Positions 27,801 to 37,507 of a DNA stretch of 64,000 nt are shown here, piece after piece. The position numbers and the translations under genes were made by a program. Positions within the stretch are counted from its first letter, which is position 1. Each line of letters starts with the position of its first letter. The notes under the pieces are model-generated. The model was not told where the DNA came from. It worked only from the letters and a program-made list of their open reading frames with translations, and did no database searches. The stretch comes from Phorcus lineatus. Taxonomy: Eukaryota; Mollusca; Gastropoda; Trochida; Trochidae. Location: positions 22,047,645 through 22,111,644 of the forward strand of contig OV121088.1 in the NCBI GenBank assembly GCA_921293015.1. Direction: 5' to 3'.

Positions 27801-28147
27801 CTGAAAATAAAACACATTTAAACACTACGCCTGTTAAATGATAATTTTGAACATAAAACCGTGACATGTTAGTTATGTTTTTAGAGTTGATGCACTGATC
27901 ACCTGATTTACAGTCTGAACTTAATAAAAGCGCTTGCAATGCTCTCTCACATATTCTAAATTAGACTATTTTAATCTACAGTGAAGTGAATACACTTTTG
28001 ACACGGTAGTGAATCATCTGGTTGCAATATTCGCTGAAGAAATGAAATGTCAGGATTAAGGTGCAGTCTCCGGTTACTTGTTATACAATTATAGAAATGT
28101 CCTGTTATAACAGTCACAGCCTACGTTTGTGGGGAAGACGTACACGT
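24851..28147. other. intergenic stretch without a supportable gene
   Basis: Several short open frames (25026-25223, 25318-25638, 25857-26084, 26846-27106) have no recognisable motif or convincing splice context. No repeat families seen elsewhere in the window occur here. Confidence 0.4.
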
Positions 28148-28225
28148 ATCCTGCTACACCAGCGTATTTGTATCCGTGACAGTGTATAAAGCTACGCGGA
28201 TACAAATACGCTGGTGTAGCAGGAT
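28148..28225. repeat. perfect 29-bp inverted repeat with 20-base loop
   Basis: The arm at 28148-28176 (starting ATCCTGCTACACC) is the exact reverse complement of 28197-28225. The loop is 28177-28196. A related 23-base sequence with three mismatches to the right arm occurs once at 41849-41871, so this is part of a dispersed sequence that has folded back on itself here. Confidence 0.85.
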
Positions 28226-28384
28226 GGCATAAGGAGGAGTTCACGGGTATTTCTAAACAACAGTTGTAATGATTCTCAAAATACAGGACTGCTGAACATT
28301 AATAGTATAAGTACAAAAACGGCAAAATTCTTTCGAATTTCGTGTCCACAGAAGATGCCTGGTCGAAAGAATACTTTAAATTTC

Positions 28385-28825
28385 CTAAAACGTTGAAGGT
28401 GTTACCCTTTTATGATAATAATATTTTATTGCTTTGAGTGCTTTATCCGGAATTTGATGGTTGGACTTAAACCGGATAACTTTTAAGGATAATTTATTGA
28501 CTGTGTTGATTCTAAAATTGTATGTCATTACATCTTTGAAAGAACAAACTCTTAAAAACATCAATACTACCCCAATCTTGAGCAATCCATACGTTTGAAA
28601 AGCCGGTCAGAAATAAAAGCATTCGTACATGTGAGACCTTACAATCTTTTCCCTGTTCATCAAACTGTTTCATCATTTCATCAGATGCCCTTGGCTATCG
28701 AGACCTTTCCATACGAATTATTCTACACCAATAACTTATGCAACGGCTGTAGTAATGAACACACAAATAACTTCTACCTGTATCACCAAGGATTGCATTA
28801 CTTGATATTCGTTTGGAAATTGCAA
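28385..28825 (-). pseudogene. non-LTR retrotransposon ORF2, C-terminal part (downstream of the insertion)
   Basis: Read on the minus strand from 28825, the frame gives SKRISSNAILGDTGR, then RCISYWCRIIRMERSR, then FSNVWIAQDWGSIDVF. This matches the usual order behind the reverse transcriptase in LINE ORF2 proteins: a (R/K)TSNxxVLGDxGR-type block, a YW block and a GFxxVWxxQ block. After a stop and a frame change it continues with FKSNHQIPDKALKAIKYYYHKR, another typical tail block. Stops at the SR|P position and further down show it is dead. It continues directly from the 32910-34334 segment once the 4.1-kb insertion is removed. Confidence 0.75.
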
Positions 28826-28849
28826 CCGTGAATGACGCATATAGCTGCA

Positions 28850-28889
28850 TGACGTCACAGATCAAAGTTTACATAAAAGCATGACGTCA
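28850..28889. promoter_or_regulatory. pair of CRE-like TGACGTCA palindromes (left arm)
   Basis: Perfect TGACGTCA octamers occur at 28850-28857 and 28882-28889, 32 bases apart, about 750 bases upstream of the zinc-finger ATG. The octamer is the consensus for CREB/ATF-type bZIP factors. Whether it is used is not shown by the sequence. The same pair appears in mirror image in the right arm. Confidence 0.4.
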
Positions 28890-29630
28890 CAGGCTAAGTT
28901 TAGTATATGACGTGGTGATCTATTATGAATAATATTCATACGGATATTACAACAGGAGATGATATAATTGTGTGATATAAAATAATAAAGATTAATGTGA
29001 ATTGAAGGAAACCCATTAATTGAATTAAATCTAGCCATCAACATTAAACTGAAACAATACGGAATAATAAATAGAGCTACATTATATAAAAGTTATGGAG
29101 ATGTATATCACAGGTAAAAGGAATCTAAAGTTGGCTGACATGTTAATCAAGACAATTTACAATGGAACAATGGAAGGTGTGACTTGGAAAAGCTGACAAT
29201 GCCTCTTTGTGATACCTTAATATTTTTATTGTCAATTAGTCACTGGTAAATGTATTTTAACGCTTGTATTATTATTTTGAAAGTGTCAAAATCTTATAAC
29301 ACAAACCATCCTTCCATAGTAAGAGAATAAATTATAAAGAGTTAATTTTTACTATTCATTTAGTAAACCATTTATTTTGATTTTCCGTGTTCCCACTTAA
29401 AGATACTACCGCCCCTTTAGATTTAAGTTTGAAAGTATTTAAAACAAAAGAAAGATCACTCTATCAGTTTGTTATTTGCAACTACGTGTTAAGTCACTTA
29501 GCATGTGTGTTTTGTGAACCGACGGTCCTCTCCCTTGACCCGAAATGACCTGTGAATACACACAAGCTTTGCTGGACGTGTCAAACAACAGCTGTTAACA
29601 TCAAGTTTTCCGCTCTCGGAAATTATTCAA

Positions 29631-30812
29631 ATGGATTCACCATCAAAACCGTAAGTACAGACTTAAATCAATACAACAGAAACTATACATAAATAACTTA
29701 TTACGATTGCTTTTGCAAAAGGAACTATAGATTTAAAGTTTATTTCATTTATTTTTTAAAGTTCTCTATCTAATTGCAGTATATTCAAATGTCCGGAATG
29801 CGAGAGAACGTATTCATCCCAAACAAATCTCAATCAACATAAGAGATCAGCTCACGAGGGGAGACGATTTCTCTGTGATAAGTGTGATAAGTCCTTCACT
29901 AGAATGCATAATATGAAAAGACACAAATGCGCCACAGCTCAATATCATTGTAATGTAAGTATGATTAAGATTAAAACATTATAGCAATATTTACTAATCT
30001 ATATTTATATGATGCCTTCATGTTATTTAACAAACGCAATAGATAAGAAACAATACACCTAATGACATATGGTAAACCATGTATTATTATTTTGTGAAAA
30101 CAATGGTGTCTGTTGTGAAAGAACATTTCATATCTACACATACATGTATAGGTAAAATTATTTTATCTGAATTGTATTAATGAATGAATACTTCTCATGG
30201 TGTTAATAGAAATGTAGCGGGTTTAGCTATATATGCAATGTGCCATTAAGAAAGATTGAGTCACTCAGTGATTTTGACATCTTTATAAAGTGAATGTCTT
30301 TTCAAAGTGTGTTTGATGATTTCATAGCATACTCGAAAGGTGTAACTTAATACTGTTATCATAAATAAATCTCAACAAGATCTTATATCGAGATAATGTC
30401 ATGTTATTACAGTATATATATTTAAGCCTACATTAATTAGAAAGGCTGCTATGAACTAAATTCCCTATACTCAAACTATTAAAATATATTATTGATTAAT
30501 TCCGTGTTAGATTGTAACATTGCTTTCTGTGTATAGGATTGCTCTGAAGTATTCTCCACTCCACGTGAATTAACAGTGCACAACCGTCGATTCCATGAAA
30601 CCAGTAAGTTAACACTGAACCAGGCGGCGGCGGCGGCGGCGGCGGCGACGGCGGCGGTTGCGGCGATGGCTTTGATGCATAAGAATTCACTGAACCAGGC
30701 GGCGGCGGCGGCGGCGGCGGCGACGGCGGCGGTTGCGGCGATGGCTATGATGCATAAGAATTCACTGAACCAGGCGGCGGCGGCGGCGGCGGCGAGGGTG
30801 CCATTGAAGTAA
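29631..30812 (+). CDS. C2H2 zinc-finger protein with polyalanine tail, left-arm copy
   Basis: Exons 29631-29650, 29780-29954 and 30537-30812 join in phase (GTAAGT and GTAAGT donors; CAG and TAG acceptors), giving 156 residues from MDSPSKPIFKCPEC. Finger 1 is C-x2-C-x12-H-x4-H (CPECERTYSS...). Finger 2 has C-x2-C-x12-H but no normal second His (HKC follows), so it is atypical. Finger 3 is again C-x2-C-x12-H-x4-H and ends RRFH. The tail consists of repeated units of LNQ, polyalanine and AMALMHKNS, and ends RVPLK. Such proteins can bind DNA, and the alanine tracts could act in repression or aggregation; both are inference. A perfect GTAAGT at 30604 offers an alternative end that would remove the alanine tail. 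Confidence 0.7.
30627..30795 (+). repeat. GCG-repeat (polyalanine) tandem array, left copy
   Basis: GCG-codon tracts recur within a unit of about 78 bases (GCG run, ACGGCGGCGGTTGCGGCGATG, MHKNS codons, CTGAACCAG). There are two full units and one short final unit here, against shorter middle and first units in the right arm. This is the main difference between the two arms. Confidence 0.85.
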
Positions 30813-30813
30813 C

Positions 30814-30942
30814 CCGGATTGTGGGAAGTCCTTTTCAAGAAAAGATGTTATGTATCGACATAGGAGGAATATACACTCGCACACAGCTACGCCGCCACCA
30901 CCGCCGCCGCCACCACCGCCACCGCCGCCTCCTCCCATCTCA
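30814..30942. other. central spacer of the foldback element
   Basis: 129 unique bases between the arms. The left part is ordinary sequence; the right part is a run of CCG/CCA triplets (about 30891-30934). It does not pair with itself, so the two arms do not meet at a perfect hairpin tip. Confidence 0.8.
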
Positions 30943-30943
30943 G

Positions 30944-32104
30944 TTACTTCAATGGCACCCTCGCCGCCGCCGCCGCCGCCTGGTTCAGTGACTTCTTATG
31001 CATCAAAGCCATCGCCGTCACCGCCGCCGCCGCCGCCTGGTTCAGTGAATTCTTATGCATCAAAGCCATCGCCGCAACCGCCGCCGTCGCCGCCGCCGCC
31101 GCCGCCGCCGCCTGGTTCAGTGTTAACTTACTGGTTTCATGGAATCGACGGTTGTGCACTGTTAATTCACGTGGAGTGGAGAATACTTCAGAGCAATCCT
31201 ATACACAGAAAGCAATGTTACAATCTAACACGGAATTAATTAATAATATATTTTAATAGTTTGAGTATAGGGAATTTAGTTCATAGCAGCCTTTCTAATT
31301 AATGTAGGCTTAAATATATATACTGTAATAACATGACATTATCTCGATATAAGATCTTGTTGAGATTTATTTATGATAACAGTATTAAGTTACACCTTTC
31401 GAGTATGCTATGAAATCATCAAACACACTTTGAAAAGACATTCACTTTATAAAGATGTCAAAATCACTGAGTGACTCAATCTTTCTTAATGGCACATTGC
31501 ATATATAGCTAAACCCGCTACATTTCTATTAACACCATGAGAAGTATTCATTCATTAATACAATTCAGATAAAATAATTTTACCTATACATGTATGTGTA
31601 GATATGAAATGTTCTTTCACAACAGACACCATTGTTTTCACAAAATAATAATACATGGTTTACCATATGTCATTAGGTGTATTGTTTCTTATCTATTGCG
31701 TTTGTTAAATAACATGAAGGCATCATATAAATATAGATTAGTAAATATTGCTATAATGTTTTAATCTTAATCATACTTACATTACAATGATATTGAGCTG
31801 TGGCGCATTTGTGTCTTTTCATATTATGCATTCTAGTGAAGGACTTATCACACTTATCACAGAGAAATCGTCTCCCCTCGTGAGCTGATCTCTTATGTTG
31901 ATTGAGATTTGTTTGGGATGAATACGTTCTCTCGCATTCCGGACATTTGAATATACTGCAATTAGATAGAGAACTTTATAAAATAAATGAAATAAACTTT
32001 AAATCTATAGTTCCTTTTGCAAAAGCAATCGTAATAAGTTATTTATGTATAGTTTCTGTTGTATTGATTTAAGTCTGTACTTACGGTTTTGATGGTGAAT
32101 CCAT
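30944..32104 (-). CDS. C2H2 zinc-finger protein with polyalanine tail, right-arm copy
   Basis: Mirror copy of the left-arm gene: exons 32104-32085, 31955-31781 and 31198-30944, 149 residues. The ATG, splice sites, all three finger motifs and the final RVPLK with stop are kept. The alanine blocks are shorter, and one block reads AVTAMALMHKKS. The two genes are convergent, their stops lying about 130 bases apart, so a transcript running past the spacer would contain its own antisense and fold into a long double-stranded RNA. On the opposite strand the same region reads as polyproline (30850-31239), which I take as a shadow. Confidence 0.7.
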
Positions 32105-32845
32105 TTGAATAATTTCCGAGAGCGGAAAACTTGATGTTAACAGCTGTTGTTTGACACGTCCAGCAAAGCTTGTGTGTATTCACAGGTCATTTCGGGTCAA
32201 GGGAGAGGACCGTCGGTTCACAAAACACACATGCTAAGTGACTTAACACGTAGTTGCAAATAACAAACTGATAGAGTGATCTTTCTTTTGTTTTAAATAC
32301 TTTCAAACTTAAATCTAAAGGGGCGGTAGTATCTTTAAGTGGGAACACGGAAAATCAAAATAAATGGTTTACTAAATGAATAGTAAAAATTAACTCTTTA
32401 TAATTTATTCTCTTACTATGGAAGGATGGTTTGTGTTATAAGATTTTGACACTTTCAAAATAATAATACAAGCGTTAAAATACATTTACCAGTGACTAAT
32501 TGACAATAAAAATATTAAGGTATCACAAAGAGGCATTGTCAGCTTTTCCAAGTCACACCTTCCATTGTTCCATTGTAAATTGTCTTGATTAACATGTCAG
32601 CCAACTTTAGATTCCTTTTACCTGTGATATACATCTCCATAACTTTTATATAATGTAGCTCTATTTATTATTCCGTATTGTTTCAGTTTAATGTTGATGG
32701 CTAGATTTAATTCAATTAATGGGTTTCCTTCAATTCACATTAATCTTTATTATTTTATATCACACAATTATATCATCTCCTGTTGTAATATCCGTATGAA
32801 TATTATTCATAATAGATCACCACGTCATATACTAAACTTAGCCTG

Positions 32846-32885
32846 TGACGTCATGCTTTTATGTAAACTTTGATCTGTGACGTCA
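32846..32885. promoter_or_regulatory. pair of CRE-like TGACGTCA palindromes (right arm)
   Basis: Perfect TGACGTCA at 32846-32853 and 32878-32885, mirror images of the left-arm pair, about 740-780 bases upstream of the minus-strand zinc-finger ATG at 32104. Confidence 0.4.
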
Positions 32886-32909
32886 TGCAGCTATATGCGT
32901 CATTCACGG

Positions 32910-34334
32910 TTGCAACTGTTGCAAATATGGTTGCAAAAAAGTTGGATCAGATGATCATCAGTATACTACTGCCGCACAAAAGAATAGGAACAATTTTAGA
33001 ATCAAATATTTCTATGATAGTATGAAAGGGTAGCGACTGGAATGATTTCACTAGTCTATTAACAGGAAACATCGCCTTCCTAGCATGAATAGTTAAAGTT
33101 TCACAAGCTCTAGACCAAATTAATCTTGAAGAAAATACGATTCCAAATACTTATAATACGAAAGACACTTAACTTCTGTACCAGCATATGTCCACCGTTC
33201 TGTGCTTTTCAAAAATCCACCTTTCCAAAACACTACTATATTTGACTTATCCAAATTTACCTCAAACCCCCATTGCATGCAAACATGCTTAGGTTTCCTC
33301 AAATATTTTTGACACAATGATTGTAAAACAAAAATGTTATCAATTGTAGAGTAAGTGGTCCTGAAGCCAGCTTGCGACTCGTGAATTATACCGTTTAATT
33401 CAACCCACTTCCTAATTCTATCTTCCACAATCGAAGTGAAAACTTTGCCTAAGATATTTAAAAGTGATATGCCACGATAGTTATTAGGATCCGAAGAGTC
33501 AACTTTTTTAAATAAAGTAACAATCATACTGTCTGGGAAAACACCACTATCAAGAACTGCGTTAAACAATAATTGAAGATATGGAACAATGATTAATGCC
33601 TTTTTAACAAACTCAGGAGGAATACCGTCTACTCCGGCAGATTTGCCATTCTTAAGTGAACTTAATGCTTTCTTTATCTCAAATTCAGAAATTGATTCAG
33701 ACAACAAAAATGAGTTATCACAACTAGTACAACTCGAAGCATCGTGAGTGCTAATAAAATTAACAATAGTTTCATCAAACAAAGAATTTCTATCCATAGT
33801 GTCAAGGTTTAACAATTTCTTAAAATAATCAAACCAAACATCAAGTATAACATGCGATTCCTTACCCTTAACACTCAACAAAGACTTCAGTTTTCGCCAA
33901 AACTGTTTACAATCCTTTTCAGCAGCAGCTGATTTGATATCATCAACCAAACATTCTCTATACAACTGTTGTTTAGAAAAACATAATTTACGAAATTCCT
34001 TTCTGCTAGTCAAATAAGCTTTTAAATTGTTGAATGATTTACACCTGCGAAATAAATTCAATAATTCATATTTCTTATGTTTTACTGTCACACACTCATG
34101 ATCAAACCAAACAGGTTGATTACGATGTTTACCTTTATCACCGTGTGATACAACTTTAAACTGATCACCAGCGAAGTACAAAATATTAACTAATACATCT
34201 ACAGCAAGATTAACATCAGTATGAACTATGCCTAAGAAATCATCAATCATATCTCTTACTGATGATGACTCGAGTCGTTCCAGGTACAATTGATCCTCCG
34301 CATCCTTCCACCTAAAGTTAATGAGAGGAGTAGC
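32910..34334 (-). pseudogene. non-LTR retrotransposon ORF2 fragment: linker and partial reverse transcriptase
   Basis: A long open frame (34289-33120, extended upstream by ATPLINFRWKDAED to a TAG near 34335) starts in the linker after the endonuclease and enters the reverse transcriptase. Visible RT blocks are LKNGKSAGVDGIPPEF, then NNYRGISLLNILGKVF, then HESQAGFRTTYSTIDNIFVL. It then jumps at about 33291-33300 straight to WGFEVNLDKSNIVVF, so the palm with the catalytic Asp and the YxDD box is deleted. After the stop at 33120 a second frame continues (IWSRACETLTIHARKAMF, then IFDSKIVPILLCGS), showing a frameshift. The endonuclease is missing (5' truncated). Family type is CR1/Jockey/RTE-like; I cannot choose between them. 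Confidence 0.85.
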
Positions 34335-34816
34335 ACACTACTACCTATATGATAGATCCTAAAAAGCATGTAATTGTTGTACAAAACCTGTTTCCGATTA
34401 TATACTCCGAGGACATCTGTTGCATGTTCATCACACAAATCAGCTTCGGGGCTCCACATCCAATTTTGCAGCCAATAGTTGACCTTTCATTTGAGGTTGT
34501 GTCACGTCCCCTTCTCTCAACTTTCATTGTATATTGTATTTCTCACAAGTTTTAAACCACATACAACGGTTCGCCTCGGTGATTTGCAGAACACTCTCAG
34601 TGCCCGCTAGTTACGACATAAAGCACATTGGTACAATTAATTTTTTCGCAAATGGTATAGGCCGGTTTATTAAGATGGGGGAAATTGATATTTTTAGAGG
34701 GTGCTTCTATATATGACTGATTTTATATATGCGATGGTATAATTGTTACGACATGCATTATGTATTATTTTGTGTTCCATTCACCTTAGTCACACTGATG
34801 ACATAACCGTCATTAC
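34335..34816. other. spacer, nothing recognised
   Basis: Overlapping short open frames on both strands (34256-34555) have no recognised motif. This may be the LINE's original flank. Confidence 0.4.
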
Positions 34817-34959
34817 ATGACATCTCCTTCGTTACCATGACATCTCCTTCGTTACCATGATATCTCCTTTATTACCACGACATCTCCTTCGTTACCATGA
34901 TATCTCCTTCGTTACCATGATATCTCCTTTATTACCATGATATCTCCTTCATTACCATG
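34817..34959. repeat. 20-bp tandem array, about seven copies
   Basis: Direct repeats of ATCTCCTTCGTTACCATGAC with a few substitutions (TTCG to TTTA or TTCA, ATGAC to ATGAT or ACGAC). Similar variants alternate along the array, which suggests higher-order copying of two or three units at a time. Confidence 0.9.
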
Positions 34960-36183
34960 CATAATGCATTCCTTTGTCTTACGTTTATCATGATTATAAT
35001 TGATGCAATAGAATTATTTTTCTGAATTTTTATAACGGCTTGAACCCTGTTAAATGCATTTTGCATTCATGTGGATAGCTTACACTTCCAATCTTCCTTA
35101 ATGATACTTAACATTCTCATTAGTTTGTCCATAAACAAGGTTGTTTATTGGTACACATGTAGCCTTGTTTATGGGTAGGTAAATTGCATTTTTGTCGCAC
35201 ACTTACTAACAATCAACCTTTAGGGGGGTGCTGCAAGCTTGTTTGTATGTACACAGATAAAACTTTATCTTGAAAGACATTCGGTAAATTCAAACTTACT
35301 TCAACATTCATTGATGACGATTCTTAAATAACCAGTGTTTTATAGATGAACTTTTGTGTTGCCATCAAGTGCATATAATGCATACATTTGTCTACCAACA
35401 AACCACGTTGATCTGTCTTATAACATTCTCCTATTTTCCGTATCTGAGTGCAAAGCATATTTTCCTACCACTTAACAAATGTTTGGTAGTAAAGTAGCAA
35501 ATGTAAATACTGTGTGTATCATCAAAATCAATTGTGTTTGTATGACTTGCAGCGTGGACGTGGCCTTGTTTACTTCTGAATATACGTTTTTCACTTGGTT
35601 CATGAGAAGTAAGACATTCCGAGGATTTGTTTTGTTTATTGGACATAAATATCTCTTTGTCCTTGTCTCCAAATCCACTTTGATGACATGTTCGCCATTA
35701 GTATACATACATAAACAATGCGCTCTGTTGACCACGCAGAATAATTCAATTGTCAGCCATGAATTACCTGTGGGGACAGACATACATAATACTGATAATG
35801 GAGCGGCGCTTACATATACCTTGCCCCAGGCGATCATTCCTCGTTATACCGCGGGATGTGTGAACCGACTGATGCGTGTCTCTTGAATTGATCACAGTGC
35901 ATCAAGTGACAAGTTACAGTGAAACAAGGCTTTAAGAAATCCACTATTGAATTGATAGCATCTTATGTATCGTAGTAGGTGATTGATTGAATCTTTATGG
36001 CTGTTTAGATGTTGTATAAGCTAGTTTTGATTTGGCATTAGGTACTATATTTCCTTAGTCAAAGTGCCAGGCCTTTGGCATTTGGCAGGTTATCTAGTTA
36101 ATTGCTTGTCATGTTTCAGATAGCAGACGTATAGTGAAATATTTAAAAAGCTTTCAGGATTCATTATTTTTTTGCAATATGTT

Positions 36184-36246
36184 AAGATAAGATACGATAA
36201 GATAATAGATTTATCATCCCAGAGGGAAATTTGCTTCGCATTTATT
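36184..36246. repeat. dispersed-repeat tail with GATAAGATA and CCCAGAGGGAAATTTG
   Basis: An A/T-rich GATAAGATA tract followed by TTTATCATCCCAGAGGGAAATTTGC, a sequence type common at the ends of old retroposons in animal genomes. There is only one copy here and the boundaries are uncertain. Confidence 0.35.
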
Positions 36247-36384
36247 ACAGATCTCAAGTATAAGAATAACAACGATAGATCAGTTATGACGGAAACAACA
36301 ATAAATCCATTATATTGCAAAAGACATTCATAAAACTTGTTTGAGATAATCAACATATTGCATCAATTTGCTACATTTACATTT

Positions 36385-36444
36385 CATACGACTTAGAATT
36401 GTTCTCCCAATTTGCATACGACTTAAAATTGTTCTCCCAATTTG
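36385..36444. repeat. 30-bp tandem duplication
   Basis: Two adjacent copies of a 30-base unit starting CATACGACTTARAATTGTTC, differing at one base (G or A). Confidence 0.9.
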
Positions 36445-37482
36445 CTCTTGAAAGAGAACATCTTTATGAGTGACATAACAGTACATCTTGAATTCTTGAA
36501 TATTATATAAGCTTTTGTAGAACAAAGTAAACCATCCAGCATATCAGGTTATTGGCGATTTCACGAAGGATGACTAAATGGATACATGAGGGCATGTTTT
36601 TTTGGGGTTTTTTTCACGTGTGCTGTTAATTATGGACAACGCAGAAGTTTAGTAGTTTTAAGTCATTAAGTCAAATAGAGCATGAAATATCCAACATTAA
36701 CCAATACCTGCACTTCTAATCTGTCATGGGACCGTTTGTCACAGTTCTCCTGTTAAAGTCTATGAGCGTGTAAAATATCGTCACACTTTTATCTCAAATA
36801 CATAACTTCATATACGTAGGCCTATGCAAGAACGTAGGCATAAGTTGGATAACCAGTCCGGTTTTTGAACTACAACTCACTCCATGGAAGGATTGTGTAT
36901 AATGTTCCACTGTTGATGGGATCTTCAAGTTCTCGGTAACATTCAAATACATATTCACAAATGCATTTCTTTGAAATAATTGCCTACACTTTTTAACAGA
37001 ATGAATTTTTATCATATTGATATTAGTAAAAACATTTCAAGCATCATCCAGTTTCAAATAATACTCATTTCATACATTTAAATGTGCTCAACCCAGGAGC
37101 AAGAAAACCTCCAGGTTGAGGGTTATTTCAGAAATAGAACGATATGTCGTAGTAACGCAGTTATATTAGATGTCATTGGTGCATTGTTGCTTCATCAATT
37201 GGCTGTTTTAGAAATCCTAGACATGAAATATACCCGTAAGAGTAGTTATCTTACAACTAATGGACCTTGGTATTTATACCGAATAAAGAAATTGAATATC
37301 ACCTGCCACGTATGCAAACCTCTCTATTGTGACTGAACGAGTGGAGCAATGTTCACAAACGATATGATACGGAAACACGTGCAAAAACAGTGGATGTTAC
37401 TCAAAATGGTATGATACTCAACTGTGCATATACGATAATACTTGTTTGTAACACTGGATATTTTTGCCGTTAATGAAATGAT

Positions 37483-37507
37483 ACACACACACACACACAC
37501 ACACACA
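37483..37507. repeat. (CA)n microsatellite
   Basis: About 12 perfect AC dinucleotides. Confidence 0.95.

Larger units (their letters stand above)
28826..30813 (+). repeat. left arm of the foldback element
   Basis: A 1988-base arm that holds two TGACGTCA palindromes near its outer end, a spliced C2H2 zinc-finger gene in the middle, and three GCG-rich alanine-codon blocks at its inner end. Its reverse complement is at 30943-32909. Confidence 0.88.
28826..32909. mobile_element. 4.1-kb foldback element with ~2-kb inverted arms, inserted in a LINE
   Basis: Left arm 28826-30813 and right arm 30943-32909 are reverse complements over nearly their whole length around a 129-base spacer; stretches I compared at the ends and middle were identical. 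The only clear length difference (about 21 bases) is in the alanine-codon arrays near the centre. Both outer ends read CCGTGAATGACGCATATAG inward and are flanked by TTGCAA (28820-28825 and 32910-32915), a likely 6-bp target duplication. The LINE frame resumes across the junction if the element and one TTGCAA are removed. Each arm carries a spliced zinc-finger gene. There is no transposase, integrase or polymerase, so it is probably non-autonomous. The end sequence is not the AG start of Polintons, the known 6-bp-duplication class with long inverted ends. Confidence 0.8.
30943..32909 (-). repeat. right arm of the foldback element
   Basis: A 1967-base reverse complement of 28826-30813. It is about 21 bases shorter because of alanine-codon array changes near its inner end, where one AAT (Asn) codon is also AAG (Lys): MHKKS instead of MHKNS. 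Confidence 0.88.

Noticed and set aside
30850..31239. Plus-strand open frame of 129 codons, very rich in proline
   Set aside because: It is the antisense reading of the GCG (alanine) arrays and zinc-finger exon of the right-arm gene, which has ATG, splice sites and finger motifs on the minus strand. It does have an ATG, so a dual-coding role is not strictly excluded.
28826..32909. Polinton/Maverick identity for the foldback element, based on its 6-bp duplication and long inverted ends
   Set aside because: The ends do not start with AG, and no integrase, polymerase, protease or capsid gene is present.
28820..32915. The large palindrome as an assembly or hairpin-adaptor artefact
   Set aside because: The TTGCAA duplication, the restored LINE frame, the unique 129-base spacer and the different array lengths in the two arms all argue for a real insertion. 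It still needs long-read confirmation.
34817..34959. CRISPR-like array
   Set aside because: The 20-bp units are directly adjacent with no unique spacers, and the genome is clearly eukaryotic.
35472..35886. Long overlapping frames on both strands (135 and 121 codons)
   Set aside because: They overlap almost completely, show no family motif, and have no splice partners. One may be a decayed coding repeat, but nothing supports it.
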